This document shows positions 13,629-22,253 of a stretch of DNA of 64,000 nt, one piece after another. The notes under the pieces are model-generated. The model had not been told where the DNA came from. It saw only the letters and a list, made by a program, of their open reading frames with translations, and did not search any database. A program made the position numbers and the translations under genes. Source of the DNA: Marinobacter sp. es.048 (GTDB lineage Bacteria > Pseudomonadota > Gammaproteobacteria > Pseudomonadales > Oleiphilaceae); contig NZ_FYFA01000002.1 in NCBI RefSeq assembly GCF_900188435.1, forward strand, positions 682,001 to 746,000. Direction: 5' to 3'. How positions within the stretch are numbered: position 1 is the first letter of the stretch; each line of letters begins with the position of its first letter.

Positions 13629-14321
13629 CTAGCGCTTTTGCAGCAGGGCATCGACCTCCGCAAAATCACGGGCAACAAAACGTTCGGTTTCCGGCAGGTC
13701 TCCCTCGCGAACAAGCCAAGCGGTTTGCATTCCGGCTTCCTCGGCTGCCTCAAGTTCCGCTTCCACATCAGACAGGAACAAAACCGTGCCTGCCTCGACG
13801 CCCACCTCCGACAGAATATTCCGGTATGAAACCGTCTCTTTCTTGCCGCCGATGCGGGTATCAAAATAGCCGGAGAAAAACGGCGTAAAGTCGCCTTCCG
13901 TGGTGAAGCCGAAAATCAGTTTCTGGGCCTTCACCGACCCTGATGAGTATACGAACAAACGCAGACCCCGATCATGCCAGCGCTGAAGGTAATCGGCTGC
14001 GTCAGCGTAGATATGTCCCTTCAGCTCTCCCTGCTGGTATCCCTGCTCCCAGACCATGCCCTGCAGCGCCTTCAGGGAGGTTTCCTTGCGGTCTTCCCTG
14101 ATCCAGGTTTCCAGTACCTCGATCAGGCCTTCAACATTCTCACGAGCAACACCTGAAACCTCGGCCACCGCATCCAGTTGCTCAGAAACCGCAAGACTGT
14201 CCTGATGCTGGTCGCGGACGAACCCCGGCAGGTGCTTGCTGGCATAGGGAAACAGGACATCGTGCACAAACGAAATAGAGCTGGTGGTGCCTTCGATGTC
14301 CGTCAGCACAACCCGGATCAT
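13629..14321 (-). CDS. mtnC: Acireductone synthase (enolase-phosphatase E1)
   Basis: The product is 230 aa, a HAD-superfamily enzyme. It enolises and then dephosphorylates 2,3-diketo-5-methylthiopentyl-1-phosphate to acireductone in methionine salvage. Motif I is DIEGTTSSISFVHDVLFPYA at the N-terminus (an E1-specific form of DxDGT). LFVYSSGSVKAQKLIFG is motif II, followed by the GGKKETVSYRNIL lysine region and the acidic FLSDVEAELEAAEEAG motif. The start overlaps the mtnD stop by 4 bp (ATGA), so it is translationally coupled and last in mtnB-mtnD-mtnC. Confidence 0.96.
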   Translation of the reverse strand: MIRVVLTDIEGTTSSISFVHDVLFPYASKHLPGFVRDQHQDSLAVSEQLDAVAEVSGVARENVEGLIEVLETWIREDRKETSLKALQGMVWEQGYQQGELKGHIYADAADYLQRWHDRGLRLFVYSSGSVKAQKLIFGFTTEGDFTPFFSGYFDTRIGGKKETVSYRNILSEVGVEAGTVLFLSDVEAELEAAEEAGMQTAWLVREGDLPETERFVARDFAEVDALLQKR

Positions 14322-14878
14322 TCCGACGCTCCTGCCATCGCCTCGTAACGAGGCAGACGACCGGCGATATCTTCACCGGTAAAGTCAGCGACCCACCCTT
14401 CGGGATTGGTGAACAGGCGGATGCAGGTAAATGCCGGTTCCGGGCCCATATCGAACCAGTGGCGAGTGCCGTCGGGCACACTGATCAGATCGTTTTTCTG
14501 GCACAGCACGGCGAAAACCTCGGTGCCGAAGTGCAGGTAAAACAGACCCTGGCCACGGACAAAGAAACGAACTTCGTCTTCACTGTGGGTGTGCTCATCC
14601 AGGAACTTTTGCCGGAACGCGTCTTTCTGCGGATTGTCCGGGTTCAGGCTGATCACATCCGCGGTCTGAAAACCACATTCGTGCTTCAGTTTCGAGACTT
14701 CCTCGCTGTAGGCCTCAAGGATGTCTTCCTGGGATGCATCAGCCGGCAGATCTTTCGTTGGCCACTGCTCATACCGCACACCGTGGCGGGCCAAAAGCTC
14801 CCGTATTTCTTCAGGATTCCCGGTCACTTTGCGTGCCTTTTCGGGCTGGCTCTGGTCGAAAATACTCAGGGTAGTCAT
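14318..14878 (-). CDS. mtnD: Acireductone dioxygenase
   Basis: The product is 186 aa with a cupin fold. With Fe2+ it converts acireductone to 2-keto-4-methylthiobutyrate plus formate; with Ni2+ the family gives an off-pathway product. The metal ligands are in HTHSEDEVRFFVRG (His-x-His and Glu, near 97-105) plus a later His in DGTRHWFDMGP. GYQTADVISL-like text (GFQTADVISLNPD) precedes them as usual. It overlaps mtnB and mtnC by 4 bp each. Confidence 0.96.
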   Translation of the reverse strand: MTTLSIFDQSQPEKARKVTGNPEEIRELLARHGVRYEQWPTKDLPADASQEDILEAYSEEVSKLKHECGFQTADVISLNPDNPQKDAFRQKFLDEHTHSEDEVRFFVRGQGLFYLHFGTEVFAVLCQKNDLISVPDGTRHWFDMGPEPAFTCIRLFTNPEGWVADFTGEDIAGRLPRYEAMAGASE

Positions 14879-15501
14879 GGGCGAACCCTCATGGTTTCAA
14901 GCTCACATTCAAACAGGAATTCAAAGGCCTCGACATGGCGCAGGCAATCGGCCATGGTTTTGCCCCAGGTATACAAGCCATGGCCACGAATCAGGTAGCC
15001 TGGCTGTCCCGGATGCTCCCGGAACCATTCGCGAGTGTGCTCCGCCAACGCGTCGATGTCCTGGGTGTTGTCAAACACCGGAACTGTCAGGACTGATTCA
15101 TGGGTCTCAACGCCGGTAAACGCCTTCTGCAGCTCATAGCCCTCCAGCGCCAGTGGCTGGCCGGGCTCAAGCAGACGGCTGAGCACCGTTGCCTTCACCG
15201 AGTGGGTATGCAGAACCGCGCCCACCCCGGGAAAAATCTCATACAGCACCGTATGCAGCCTTGTTTCTGCAGAGGAGCAACAGTCGCTCTGTATCGGCCG
15301 GCCGGCCAGATCGACCACCATGACATCACCCGCCCCCAGCTGGCCCTTGTGACGGCCCGAAACGGTAATGGCGATGTGTTCGGCATCGATACGGGCAGAA
15401 TAGTTACTGCTGGTTGCGGGCGACCAACCCTGCTGGTACAGGAATCGACCAGCTTCCAAAATCGCATCCGCGGCGACGGCGTATCGGGTTACATCAAACA
15501 C
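14875..15501 (-). CDS. mtnB: Methylthioribulose-1-phosphate dehydratase
   Basis: The product is 208 aa, class II aldolase/adducin fold. It dehydrates 5-methylthioribulose-1-phosphate to the diketo intermediate used by MtnC. The zinc histidines are in VLHTHSVKATVLSRL near 98-100, with a later His in LIRGHGLYTWG near 175; QGWSPATSSNYSARI near 30 is family-typical. The start is a GTG with GGAGAG upstream. It is first in mtnBDC, and a TATAAT match lies about 50 bp upstream. Confidence 0.95.
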   Translation of the reverse strand: MFDVTRYAVAADAILEAGRFLYQQGWSPATSSNYSARIDAEHIAITVSGRHKGQLGAGDVMVVDLAGRPIQSDCCSSAETRLHTVLYEIFPGVGAVLHTHSVKATVLSRLLEPGQPLALEGYELQKAFTGVETHESVLTVPVFDNTQDIDALAEHTREWFREHPGQPGYLIRGHGLYTWGKTMADCLRHVEAFEFLFECELETMRVRP

Positions 15502-15549
15502 GAGTTCTCTCCCGGGTTTCAGAGCGCTTGGGACACTCCCATGGGCGAC

Positions 15550-15579
15550 ATTATAGGGACGAAGCGGCGCCCCGCAAAT
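15550..15579 (-). promoter_or_regulatory. Candidate promoter for mtnBDC
   Basis: A perfect -10 TATAAT on the minus strand (15555-15550) overlaps the xdhC stop codon, about 50 bp before the mtnB start. The -35 side is weak: TTTGC-like bases lie 17-18 bp upstream, around 15573-15579. If real, mtnBDC can be transcribed separately from the molybdenum hydroxylase genes upstream. Confidence 0.4.
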
Positions 15580-16546
15580 GATGCCGTGCCGTAATCAGAT
15601 CGGCGACAATGGAGACTGCAATTTCTGCCGGTGTCTTGCTCGGAATATCGACGCCAATGGGGGCTCGCAGGCGCTCCAATGCGTCTTCTTCCAGACCCAG
15701 AGAGGCGAGCCTTTCCCGCCTGGCTTCCGAGGTTCTTCGGGATCCCATGGCGCCAACGTAAAAGGCTCTGGAGTGAAGAGCTGCCAACAACCCCATATCA
15801 TCGATGCGCGGATCATGGGCGAGGGCCAGAATGCCGGACCAGGCGTCGCCAAACTGTGTCGAAATCAGATCATCGGGCAGGCGCCGGTCAAGGGGAATCT
15901 CTTCAAAACTCCAGCCAGCGGCGAAGGCCTCCCTCGGCTCACAGAGGGTGACTGCAAAATCCGCCGCGGTCGCGAATTCAAAAACGTAACGGGCGACTTC
16001 GCCGGCACCGATCAGCAACAACCGGCACTCGGGCTGCAAAGTGTGAAGGAGCTGTTCGCCGTCAAAGTGGACCGCGTTACCCGCCCGGGAGACAGAATGC
16101 TCCAGCCTCGCAGCCCCGTTTATTGGCACGCGACGAACCACCGGTTCGCGATCGCGCAAGGCAGCCGCCAATGCCTGAGCGTGATCGAGACCCGTCTGTC
16201 CCTGGAAGGGTTCGATCAGAAGCCGTATCCGGCCACCGCAAGGCAGCTGGAAATGATCCCGGTCATCATCAGTGATTCCATAATCAACGAAGACCGGATG
16301 GTCCGGTCCGTCTTCCGCTGTGCGCCGAAGCAGATCTTCTTCCAGACAGCCACCGGACACCGACCCGCTCCAGTGGCCGGATTCTGCAATCGCCAGCCAG
16401 GAGCCGACCGGACGCGGCGAGGAGCCCCAGGTGTCCACTATCGTGCAAAGCCAGGCTCTCTGACCTTCCGCCAGCCAGCGAGACATTCTGTCTAACACTG
16501 TCTGGCGGCCGGTAGCGACCGAATAGGCGACGCTTGAATCAGGCAT
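15551..16546 (-). CDS. XdhC-family molybdenum cofactor insertion protein
   Basis: The product is 331 aa. XdhC/CoxI proteins bind molybdenum cofactor, help sulphurate it and insert it into xanthine-dehydrogenase-family enzymes. The N-terminal part has AWLCTIVDTWGSSPRPVGSW and GHWSGSVSGGCLEEDLL. A C-terminal Rossmann part begins RLLLIGAGEVARYVFEFA near 190 and continues to YVGAMGSRRTSEARRERL. Its start overlaps the end of the large subunit gene by 8 bp, which marks that enzyme as the client. Confidence 0.92.
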   Translation of the reverse strand: MPDSSVAYSVATGRQTVLDRMSRWLAEGQRAWLCTIVDTWGSSPRPVGSWLAIAESGHWSGSVSGGCLEEDLLRRTAEDGPDHPVFVDYGITDDDRDHFQLPCGGRIRLLIEPFQGQTGLDHAQALAAALRDREPVVRRVPINGAARLEHSVSRAGNAVHFDGEQLLHTLQPECRLLLIGAGEVARYVFEFATAADFAVTLCEPREAFAAGWSFEEIPLDRRLPDDLISTQFGDAWSGILALAHDPRIDDMGLLAALHSRAFYVGAMGSRRTSEARRERLASLGLEEDALERLRAPIGVDIPSKTPAEIAVSIVADLITARHHLRGAASSL

Positions 16547-18743
16547 TGGCTTTCAGTGGCAGGCTGCGCTGCCGCTTTCCATTGAGCGCAAACAGGGCAT
16601 TACCCAGGGCCGGAATCACGGGCGGCACGCCCGGCTCGCCAACACCGGTCGGCGACTCGCTGCTTGCAACAATATCCACCATCACTTCAGGACGCTCGTA
16701 CTGCCTCATTAGGGGGTAGTCGTGGAAGTTGCTCTGCTGGACCTCGCCATTTTCCAGCGTGATTTCTCCATAAAGTGCCGCAGTCAGCCCAAAAAGGATA
16801 CCTCCCTCGATCTGGTCCTCCACGATACGGGGGTTTACGACCTGGCCACAGTCCACCGAACAGGTGACCTTGAATACCCGGATCGCACCATTCTCGATTC
16901 CGGCTTCCACCACCTGGGCAACGTACGTTCCGAAACTTCGGAACAGGGCGAGCCCCCGGGCCCGACCCTCTGGCACAGGCGACTGCCAATCAGAAAGCCT
17001 GGCAACCCGGTCAAGCACTTCAAGGTGTCTTGGCTCATGAGAAATCAGCCGACGACGGAACTGGTAAGGATCCTCACCTGCCTCATGGGCCAGTTCGTCC
17101 ATGAAGGTTTCGACGGCAAACCCGTTGTGGGAAAAACCTACCGAACGCCACCAGGTAATTGGAATGCCGGGATCCGTGCGGGTGTGGCGGATATCAATGT
17201 TGGACACCCGATAGGGATACTCGATGGCGCCTTCAATCGCAGAGAAGTCTTTCGGTGTGGCAATGCCTTCGGCCATCAGCCCGACTGTGCCCAGGGTGTC
17301 GTACATGAATTTAGGTGCCCAGGGATACTGGGCCGGCGCCGCATTGCGGATATACCAGTCAAGGATTTGCGGGCCCACAATCTGGTGCTGCCAGCCTGTC
17401 AGCTCACTGCCTGACAGGCTGGCTTTCATACGGTGCAGCATTGCCGGGCGATAGAGATCGTGACGGGTGTCCTCTTCCCGGGACCAGATGACCTTAACCG
17501 GCCGTCTGACCCGATAGGCCACTGCTGCCGCTTCCTCAATATAATCCTGGGTCAGACGACGGCCGAAACCGCCGCCCAGAAAGGTGGTGTTGATGGTGAT
17601 ATCGTCGGGCCCAAGATTGGTCACCCGGGCTGCTGCTATCCGGCCAAGGTCCGGCGCCTGTGTCGGGGCCCACACCTCCATCCCGTCCTCTCGGTACCAG
17701 GCCGTGGCGTTCATGGGCTCCAACGTAGCATGGGCCAGGTAGGGCTGGGCATACTCCGCTTCCACAACCCGGTCGCCCTCCTCCATGGCACTGGCAAAAC
17801 TACCCTCACTGCGCTCGGATTCTCCAGGATTGTCATCAGCTGCGGCGCGATAGGAATCAAATACATCGCCCGTGGACAGAGACACGGCATCCGAAAAATC
17901 CCAGTCTATCTGGAGCGCATCCTGGGCCTTCCGGGCACGCCAGTATTTGTCTGCAACAACAGCCACGCCACGCTCGATCTCAAATACATCAAGCACACCC
18001 GTCATTGCCCGGACTTGATCAGCGTTGAAGTCCCGGACGCGGCCGCCGCGTCGGGGAGACCGTGAAACAACGCCGTACACCATGTCCGGAAGATCGACAT
18101 CAATTCCGTAAACTGCGGTTCCCATGGACTTCGCCCGGGCATCGAGTTTGACTAGCTGCTTGCCAATATACTTCCATTCGCTCTGCGGCTTGAGGGCTAT
18201 TTCTCCACGCACAACTTCTTTAGCGGCCAACTCAACCAACTGGCCATAGGCCATGGAATCGATACCGTTCGGGTGCACCACCCTACCTTCACTGGCGCGA
18301 CATTCGGTTGCTTCGACGTTCCATACACGTGCTGCAGCCATAACCAGCATTTGCCGGGCTTCCGCACCGGCCGTTCGAAGCGGCTCCCAACTGGTCGCAA
18401 CACTGGTGCTACCGCCTGTCAGTTGCAGCTTGTATAGAGGATTTCGATACTCCGGCGCCACCGGTGCAAAGCGGGGTGTGATCCGTTCCGGCTGGATTTC
18501 CAGCTCCTCGGCGATGAGCGTGGTTAACCCGGTGTAGGTGCCCTGCCCCATTTCGACCCTGGCCAGGGTGAAAAAGACTTCGTCATCTTTGGTCAGTTCC
18601 AGCCAGGCATCGGGCCGCCATTCGCCTGTGTCCGGCTCGTAGCCGGTCTGGATTCCGGCACAGCCCGGCAACGTTATTGAAACCATCAGACTGCCGGAGG
18701 CACCGGCACTGACCTTGAGGAAATGCCGTCGATTCATCGCCAT
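16539..18743 (-). CDS. Molybdopterin-binding subunit, isoquinoline 1-oxidoreductase-like
   Basis: A catalytic subunit of the xanthine oxidase family, IorB type, expected to hydroxylate an aldehyde or N-heterocycle carbon. I place the start at the ATG at 18743 (734 aa), just after the 2Fe-2S gene stop, with AGGGGAAG upstream; an earlier start would put 22 residues before the Tat signal. MAMNRRHFLKVSAG is a twin-arginine signal, so export of the folded complex is expected. Molybdopterin-region motifs include VEMGQGTYTGL, QLTGGSTSVATSWEPLR, FLGGGFGRR and GVGEPGVPPVIPA with the conserved late Glu. The true substrate is unknown. Confidence 0.9.
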   Translation of the reverse strand: MAMNRRHFLKVSAGASGSLMVSITLPGCAGIQTGYEPDTGEWRPDAWLELTKDDEVFFTLARVEMGQGTYTGLTTLIAEELEIQPERITPRFAPVAPEYRNPLYKLQLTGGSTSVATSWEPLRTAGAEARQMLVMAAARVWNVEATECRASEGRVVHPNGIDSMAYGQLVELAAKEVVRGEIALKPQSEWKYIGKQLVKLDARAKSMGTAVYGIDVDLPDMVYGVVSRSPRRGGRVRDFNADQVRAMTGVLDVFEIERGVAVVADKYWRARKAQDALQIDWDFSDAVSLSTGDVFDSYRAAADDNPGESERSEGSFASAMEEGDRVVEAEYAQPYLAHATLEPMNATAWYREDGMEVWAPTQAPDLGRIAAARVTNLGPDDITINTTFLGGGFGRRLTQDYIEEAAAVAYRVRRPVKVIWSREEDTRHDLYRPAMLHRMKASLSGSELTGWQHQIVGPQILDWYIRNAAPAQYPWAPKFMYDTLGTVGLMAEGIATPKDFSAIEGAIEYPYRVSNIDIRHTRTDPGIPITWWRSVGFSHNGFAVETFMDELAHEAGEDPYQFRRRLISHEPRHLEVLDRVARLSDWQSPVPEGRARGLALFRSFGTYVAQVVEAGIENGAIRVFKVTCSVDCGQVVNPRIVEDQIEGGILFGLTAALYGEITLENGEVQQSNFHDYPLMRQYERPEVMVDIVASSESPTGVGEPGVPPVIPALGNALFALNGKRQRSLPLKANA

Positions 18744-18744
18744 C

Positions 18745-19233
18745 TCACGCTTCCCCTCCCTGAGAACCGTTTGACGACTCAGCCCCAGCCACCGATTCCA
18801 CGGCTGCAATAATCCGGGAGTAGGTTCCGCATCGACACAGATTGCCTGTCATGGCTGCAACAATCTCATCTCGCGAGGGAGCCGCACTATTGGCCAACAA
18901 GTGGGCGGCACTCATGATCTGGCCAGACTGACAGTAGCCGCACTGCGGAACGCCGTGCTCGATCCAGGCTTCCTGTAGGGCATGAAGACGAACCCCCTCC
19001 CTCAGACCTTCAATCGTAACCACATCGCCACCCGCGGCCATTTCAACGGGTGTAGAGCAGGATCGCACAGGCTGACCATTCAGGTGCACCGTACAGGCGC
19101 CACACAGACCCGCGCCGCAACCGAATTTGGTGCCCTTGAGCCCCAACTCATCACGCAACACCCACAGAAGCGGCGTATCCCCTTCAATGTTCAGCGAGCG
19201 CTCGTCGCCATTGACTGTCAGGCTCACGGCCAT
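18745..19233 (-). CDS. 2Fe-2S subunit, isoquinoline 1-oxidoreductase-like
   Basis: The product is 162 aa, the small electron-transfer subunit of a molybdenum hydroxylase. Plant-type ferredoxin cysteines are in [19 protein letters not shown] near 38-52 plus RSC near 60. The second cluster is in [17 protein letters not shown] near 100 and NLCRCGTY near 133. AAGGAGAG precedes the ATG. It has no signal of its own and would be carried out by the Tat signal of the large subunit. It is first in a three-gene operon with the large subunit and XdhC. No FAD subunit is present, as expected for the Ior type. Confidence 0.92.
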   Translation of the reverse strand: MAVSLTVNGDERSLNIEGDTPLLWVLRDELGLKGTKFGCGAGLCGACTVHLNGQPVRSCSTPVEMAAGGDVVTIEGLREGVRLHALQEAWIEHGVPQCGYCQSGQIMSAAHLLANSAAPSRDEIVAAMTGNLCRCGTYSRIIAAVESVAGAESSNGSQGGEA

Positions 19234-19313
19234 CCCAACCCTCTCCTTTACCTGTCTCCGGCATTATTTCCGGATTCCTTATTGTGGCTGCCCCTGCGGC
19301 AGATACCAGGGTC

Positions 19314-19505
19314 CTATCTAACGACTTCTTCGCCATCCTTGTTAACCCAGATCTTGCGTTCGCCGGACTCCATCTTGCCGTTCGAGTCCCAGACCTCCCG
19401 GTCCGTTGTGGCCTCTTCAACCTTGCCGTTGTCGTTCCAGATAACTCGATCCTTACAACCCGCCAGTGCCAGTACGGCGAATACAACCAATACAGCTTTT
19501 TTCAC
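19314..19505 (-). CDS. Small lipoprotein with repeated W-x-(N/S)-x-G motif
   Basis: The product is 63 aa from a GTG start (CGGAG 9 nt upstream). The signal MKKAVLVVFAVLALAGC is a textbook lipoprotein leader with Cys17 lipidated; Lys at +2 is compatible with outer-membrane sorting. The 46-residue mature part has three spaced copies of a short unit: VIWNDNGK, EVWDSNGK and KIWVNKDG, perhaps beta-hairpin turns. No family is recognised with confidence. The signal peptide and repeat pattern make it a real gene rather than a chance frame. Confidence 0.72.
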   Translation of the reverse strand: MKKAVLVVFAVLALAGCKDRVIWNDNGKVEEATTDREVWDSNGKMESGERKIWVNKDGEEVVR

Positions 19506-19568
19506 GACGATAATCTCCGTTCAGCCGCCGCAGCGGCTCTTGTTAAGGAATACCTGGGAATGGCAGCC

Positions 19569-20150
19569 CTAACGGCTGCCGTGGAGTTCACGATTATGCT
19601 GCTTATCCCGGTCACTCTTTCGCACCATGACATAAACAGCCCCCGTACCACCATGGTGTTTCTGGGCCGAATGAAAGGCCAGGACATCGTCCAGCTCGGG
19701 CAGCCATTTGGCGAGGTAGCTTTTCAACTGCGCGATACCATCAGGATTACGCTCGCCCTTGCCATGAAGAATGATGACCGAACGCAGGCCATAGCGCACG
19801 CAATCGCCGATGAACCTGAAGACTTCGCGCCGGGACTGCTCAACTGTCATCCGGTGCAGATCGAGGCGTGCCTCGATCGGATACTGGCCCAATCTCAGCT
19901 TGCGAAATACGCCGTGCTGGATGCCTGGCCGCTGCCAGCTCAGCACATCGTGGGCGGTGAGCGGCTCTACCATGTCGGAGGTCAGGGGGTTGGTATCCCG
20001 CACCGGCTTTTCAACAGCCGCCCTCTGGCGCTCCAGGTGACCTGGCGTCAGTTCACGGTGCGTTGTAACCTCGGCCCGGTTGGGCTTGCGGATACGCCGG
20101 ACGTCTTTCATTTCCTCAAGGAAGCTGAGGCGCTCTTCTTTGGTAGTCAT
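19569..20150 (-). CDS. Smr-domain protein (SmrA/YdaL-like nuclease)
   Basis: The product is 193 aa. The C-terminal Smr domain (about 95-180) has the LDLHRMTVEQSRREVFRFI motif and the IILHGKGERNPDG motif, with the closing HGGTGAVYVMVRK. Smr domains related to the MutS2 C-terminus have nicking endonuclease activity in some members, including SmrA of E. coli. The N-terminal 90 residues are charged and contain the SmrA-like LTAHDVLSWQRPGIQ. Substrate and role here are not known. No strong ribosome site precedes the ATG. Confidence 0.88.
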   Translation of the reverse strand: MTTKEERLSFLEEMKDVRRIRKPNRAEVTTHRELTPGHLERQRAAVEKPVRDTNPLTSDMVEPLTAHDVLSWQRPGIQHGVFRKLRLGQYPIEARLDLHRMTVEQSRREVFRFIGDCVRYGLRSVIILHGKGERNPDGIAQLKSYLAKWLPELDDVLAFHSAQKHHGGTGAVYVMVRKSDRDKQHNRELHGSR

Positions 20151-20308
20151 GGCGTTACAATTAATGACCTGTTTCAGATTCCGACTTTACCACCCGGGTA
20201 ACCGGCCTTAAAGAAAACTGATCTATGTCAGACTTATTGCGACCAAAATCGTAGGGCAACAGATGCCCTGGCTGCACTACACTTCAAACAGACAATAATA
20301 ACCAGCGA

Positions 20309-22237
20309 GTGACAACGGACATGGCCTCAGCGCACCAAGAAAATGACCGCCCGCAGAACATCCGCGCCATCATGACGTTTTTGCGGGAACACGCGCCTTT
20401 CTCCAGCATGGATGACGCCCATCTTGCGCATTTCGCAGAGAACGCCTCCATCCAGTTCTACGCCGATGGCGATGTCGTGTTGTCTCCGGATCAGGATGTC
20501 GTTAAACGATTCTACGTGGTCAAACAGGGGCGGATTCGTGGCGAGCGCCACAACGACAAGGAAGACCGTACGGAAACGACCTTCGAAATCAGCCAAGGCG
20601 AGTGCTTTCCCCTCGCCGCCATGATCGGCGAGCGGCCCACCAGAACCCTGCATCGGGCAGACGGTGACACCTTCTGCCTCAGCATCGGGCAGACGGCGTT
20701 CGTTACACTCTTTGCTGAAAGCGAACCGTTCCGGGATTTTTGCCTGCGGGGCGTCAGCAGCCTGCTCGATCAGGTAAACCGGCGCATACAGTCAAGTGCC
20801 ATGGCCTCAATAGGGTCCAGCACGTCCCTCGATACGCCACTTGAACGCTATGCCCTGCGCAATCCGATCGTATGCTCACCCGATCTGCCAGTGCGTAAAG
20901 CCGTGGCCCGCATGCACGAGAACAACGTCGGCAGCATTATTGTTACCGATGAAAACCGTATCCCGACCGGCATTTTCACACTGCGGGACCTTCGCACCAT
21001 GATCGCCGAGGGCGCCGGCCCCCTGGATACACCGATACAGCAGGTAATGACCAAGAATCCCTGCTGTCTTCCTTCCCACGCGGATGCGTTCGAAGCCGCC
21101 ATGTTGATGGCGGAGCATCATTTTGCGCATCTTTGCGTCATCGACGATGACCATAAATTGATTGGTGTGGTTTCGGAACGAGACCTGTTCTCCCTGCAGC
21201 GCGTGGATCTGGTGAATCTTGCCCGCACCATTGGCACGGCCACCCATCTGCGCACCCTTGTCAGCCTGCGAACGGACGTATCACGTCTGGTGGATGCGAT
21301 GCTCGCCCACGGCGCGGACTCCGGGCAGGTGGTCAAGATCATCACCACGCTCAATGATGTAACCGTCCGGCGGGTCCTGGAACTGAACATCAAGAAGAAC
21401 GATCCGGGCATTCCCTTCACCTGGCTGACGTTTGGCAGCGAGGGCCGCCAGGAGCAGACCCTGCTGACCGACCAGGACAACGGCATACTGTTCCAGACGC
21501 CGGAAGGGATGACCGCCGACCAGGTCCGCGAAAAGCTGTTGCCCTTTGCACGAAAGGTAAACGACGAACTGGCCGAGTGCGGCTTTACCCTGTGCAAGGG
21601 CAACATCATGGCCAGTAACCCAAAGCTTTGCCTGAGCGACAAGGAATGGGACGACTGGTTTATCCGGTTCATTGACGCCTCCACGCCCCAGAACCTGGTG
21701 TATTCTTCAATTTTTCTTGATATGAGAGCCATCTACGGTCCGACAGAGCCGTTGAACGACCTCCTCGACAAGATCCTCACGCGAATCCGGAAAAACGCAC
21801 TGTTCCAGAAAATGCTTGCCGGTAATGCGTTCCAACGGAAGCCGCCGCTCACCATGTTCCGCAATTTCCGCTTTATATCCGAGGGCAACAAGCACTCACT
21901 GGACCTCAAGCGTCAGGGCCTGGCTCCGTTTGTTGAGGCGGTGCGGGTTTTCGCCCTGGCGAATGGCGTTGAGACAGCGAACACGCTCGAGCGCATGGAT
22001 GAGCTGGCGAAAAAAGGCGTCTTTGATCCTAAAGACGCCAACGCCTGGAAGGAGGGTTATAGCCTGATCCAGGCGATCCGGATGCGAGCCCACCAGGAAA
22101 TGCTGGCGAAGGGAGAGGAGCTCACCAACTACATCGATCCCGACGATCTGAACCCACTCGACCGTCGAATCCTGCGGGAATCCTTCAGGCAGGCGCAGCG
22201 GTTGCAACAGAAACTCGAAGTTACCTACCAACTCTGA
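20309..22237 (+). CDS. Cyclic-nucleotide-binding / CBS / DUF294 nucleotidyltransferase-like protein
   Basis: The product is 642 aa. Domains in order are a cNMP-binding-like beta barrel (about 25-145), two CBS repeats (about 175-295, with GSIIVTDENRIPTGIFTLRDLR and HLCVIDDDHKLIGVVSERDLF), a DUF294 nucleotidyltransferase-like domain (GSEGRQEQTLLTDQDNGIL near 375-393) and a C-terminal helical DUF294_C part. The arrangement resembles GlnD-type sensors and suggests adenylate or cNMP sensing. Start choice is uncertain: GTG at 20309 or ATG at 20321, neither with a good ribosome site. It stands 17 bp before the exonuclease gene, both upstream of the symporter, a recurring grouping. Confidence 0.88.
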   Translation: MTTDMASAHQENDRPQNIRAIMTFLREHAPFSSMDDAHLAHFAENASIQFYADGDVVLSPDQDVVKRFYVVKQGRIRGERHNDKEDRTETTFEISQGECFPLAAMIGERPTRTLHRADGDTFCLSIGQTAFVTLFAESEPFRDFCLRGVSSLLDQVNRRIQSSAMASIGSSTSLDTPLERYALRNPIVCSPDLPVRKAVARMHENNVGSIIVTDENRIPTGIFTLRDLRTMIAEGAGPLDTPIQQVMTKNPCCLPSHADAFEAAMLMAEHHFAHLCVIDDDHKLIGVVSERDLFSLQRVDLVNLARTIGTATHLRTLVSLRTDVSRLVDAMLAHGADSGQVVKIITTLNDVTVRRVLELNIKKNDPGIPFTWLTFGSEGRQEQTLLTDQDNGILFQTPEGMTADQVREKLLPFARKVNDELAECGFTLCKGNIMASNPKLCLSDKEWDDWFIRFIDASTPQNLVYSSIFLDMRAIYGPTEPLNDLLDKILTRIRKNALFQKMLAGNAFQRKPPLTMFRNFRFISEGNKHSLDLKRQGLAPFVEAVRVFALANGVETANTLERMDELAKKGVFDPKDANAWKEGYSLIQAIRMRAHQEMLAKGEELTNYIDPDDLNPLDRRILRESFRQAQRLQQKLEVTYQL

Positions 22238-22253
22238 CCTTCAGGCGCGAGAC

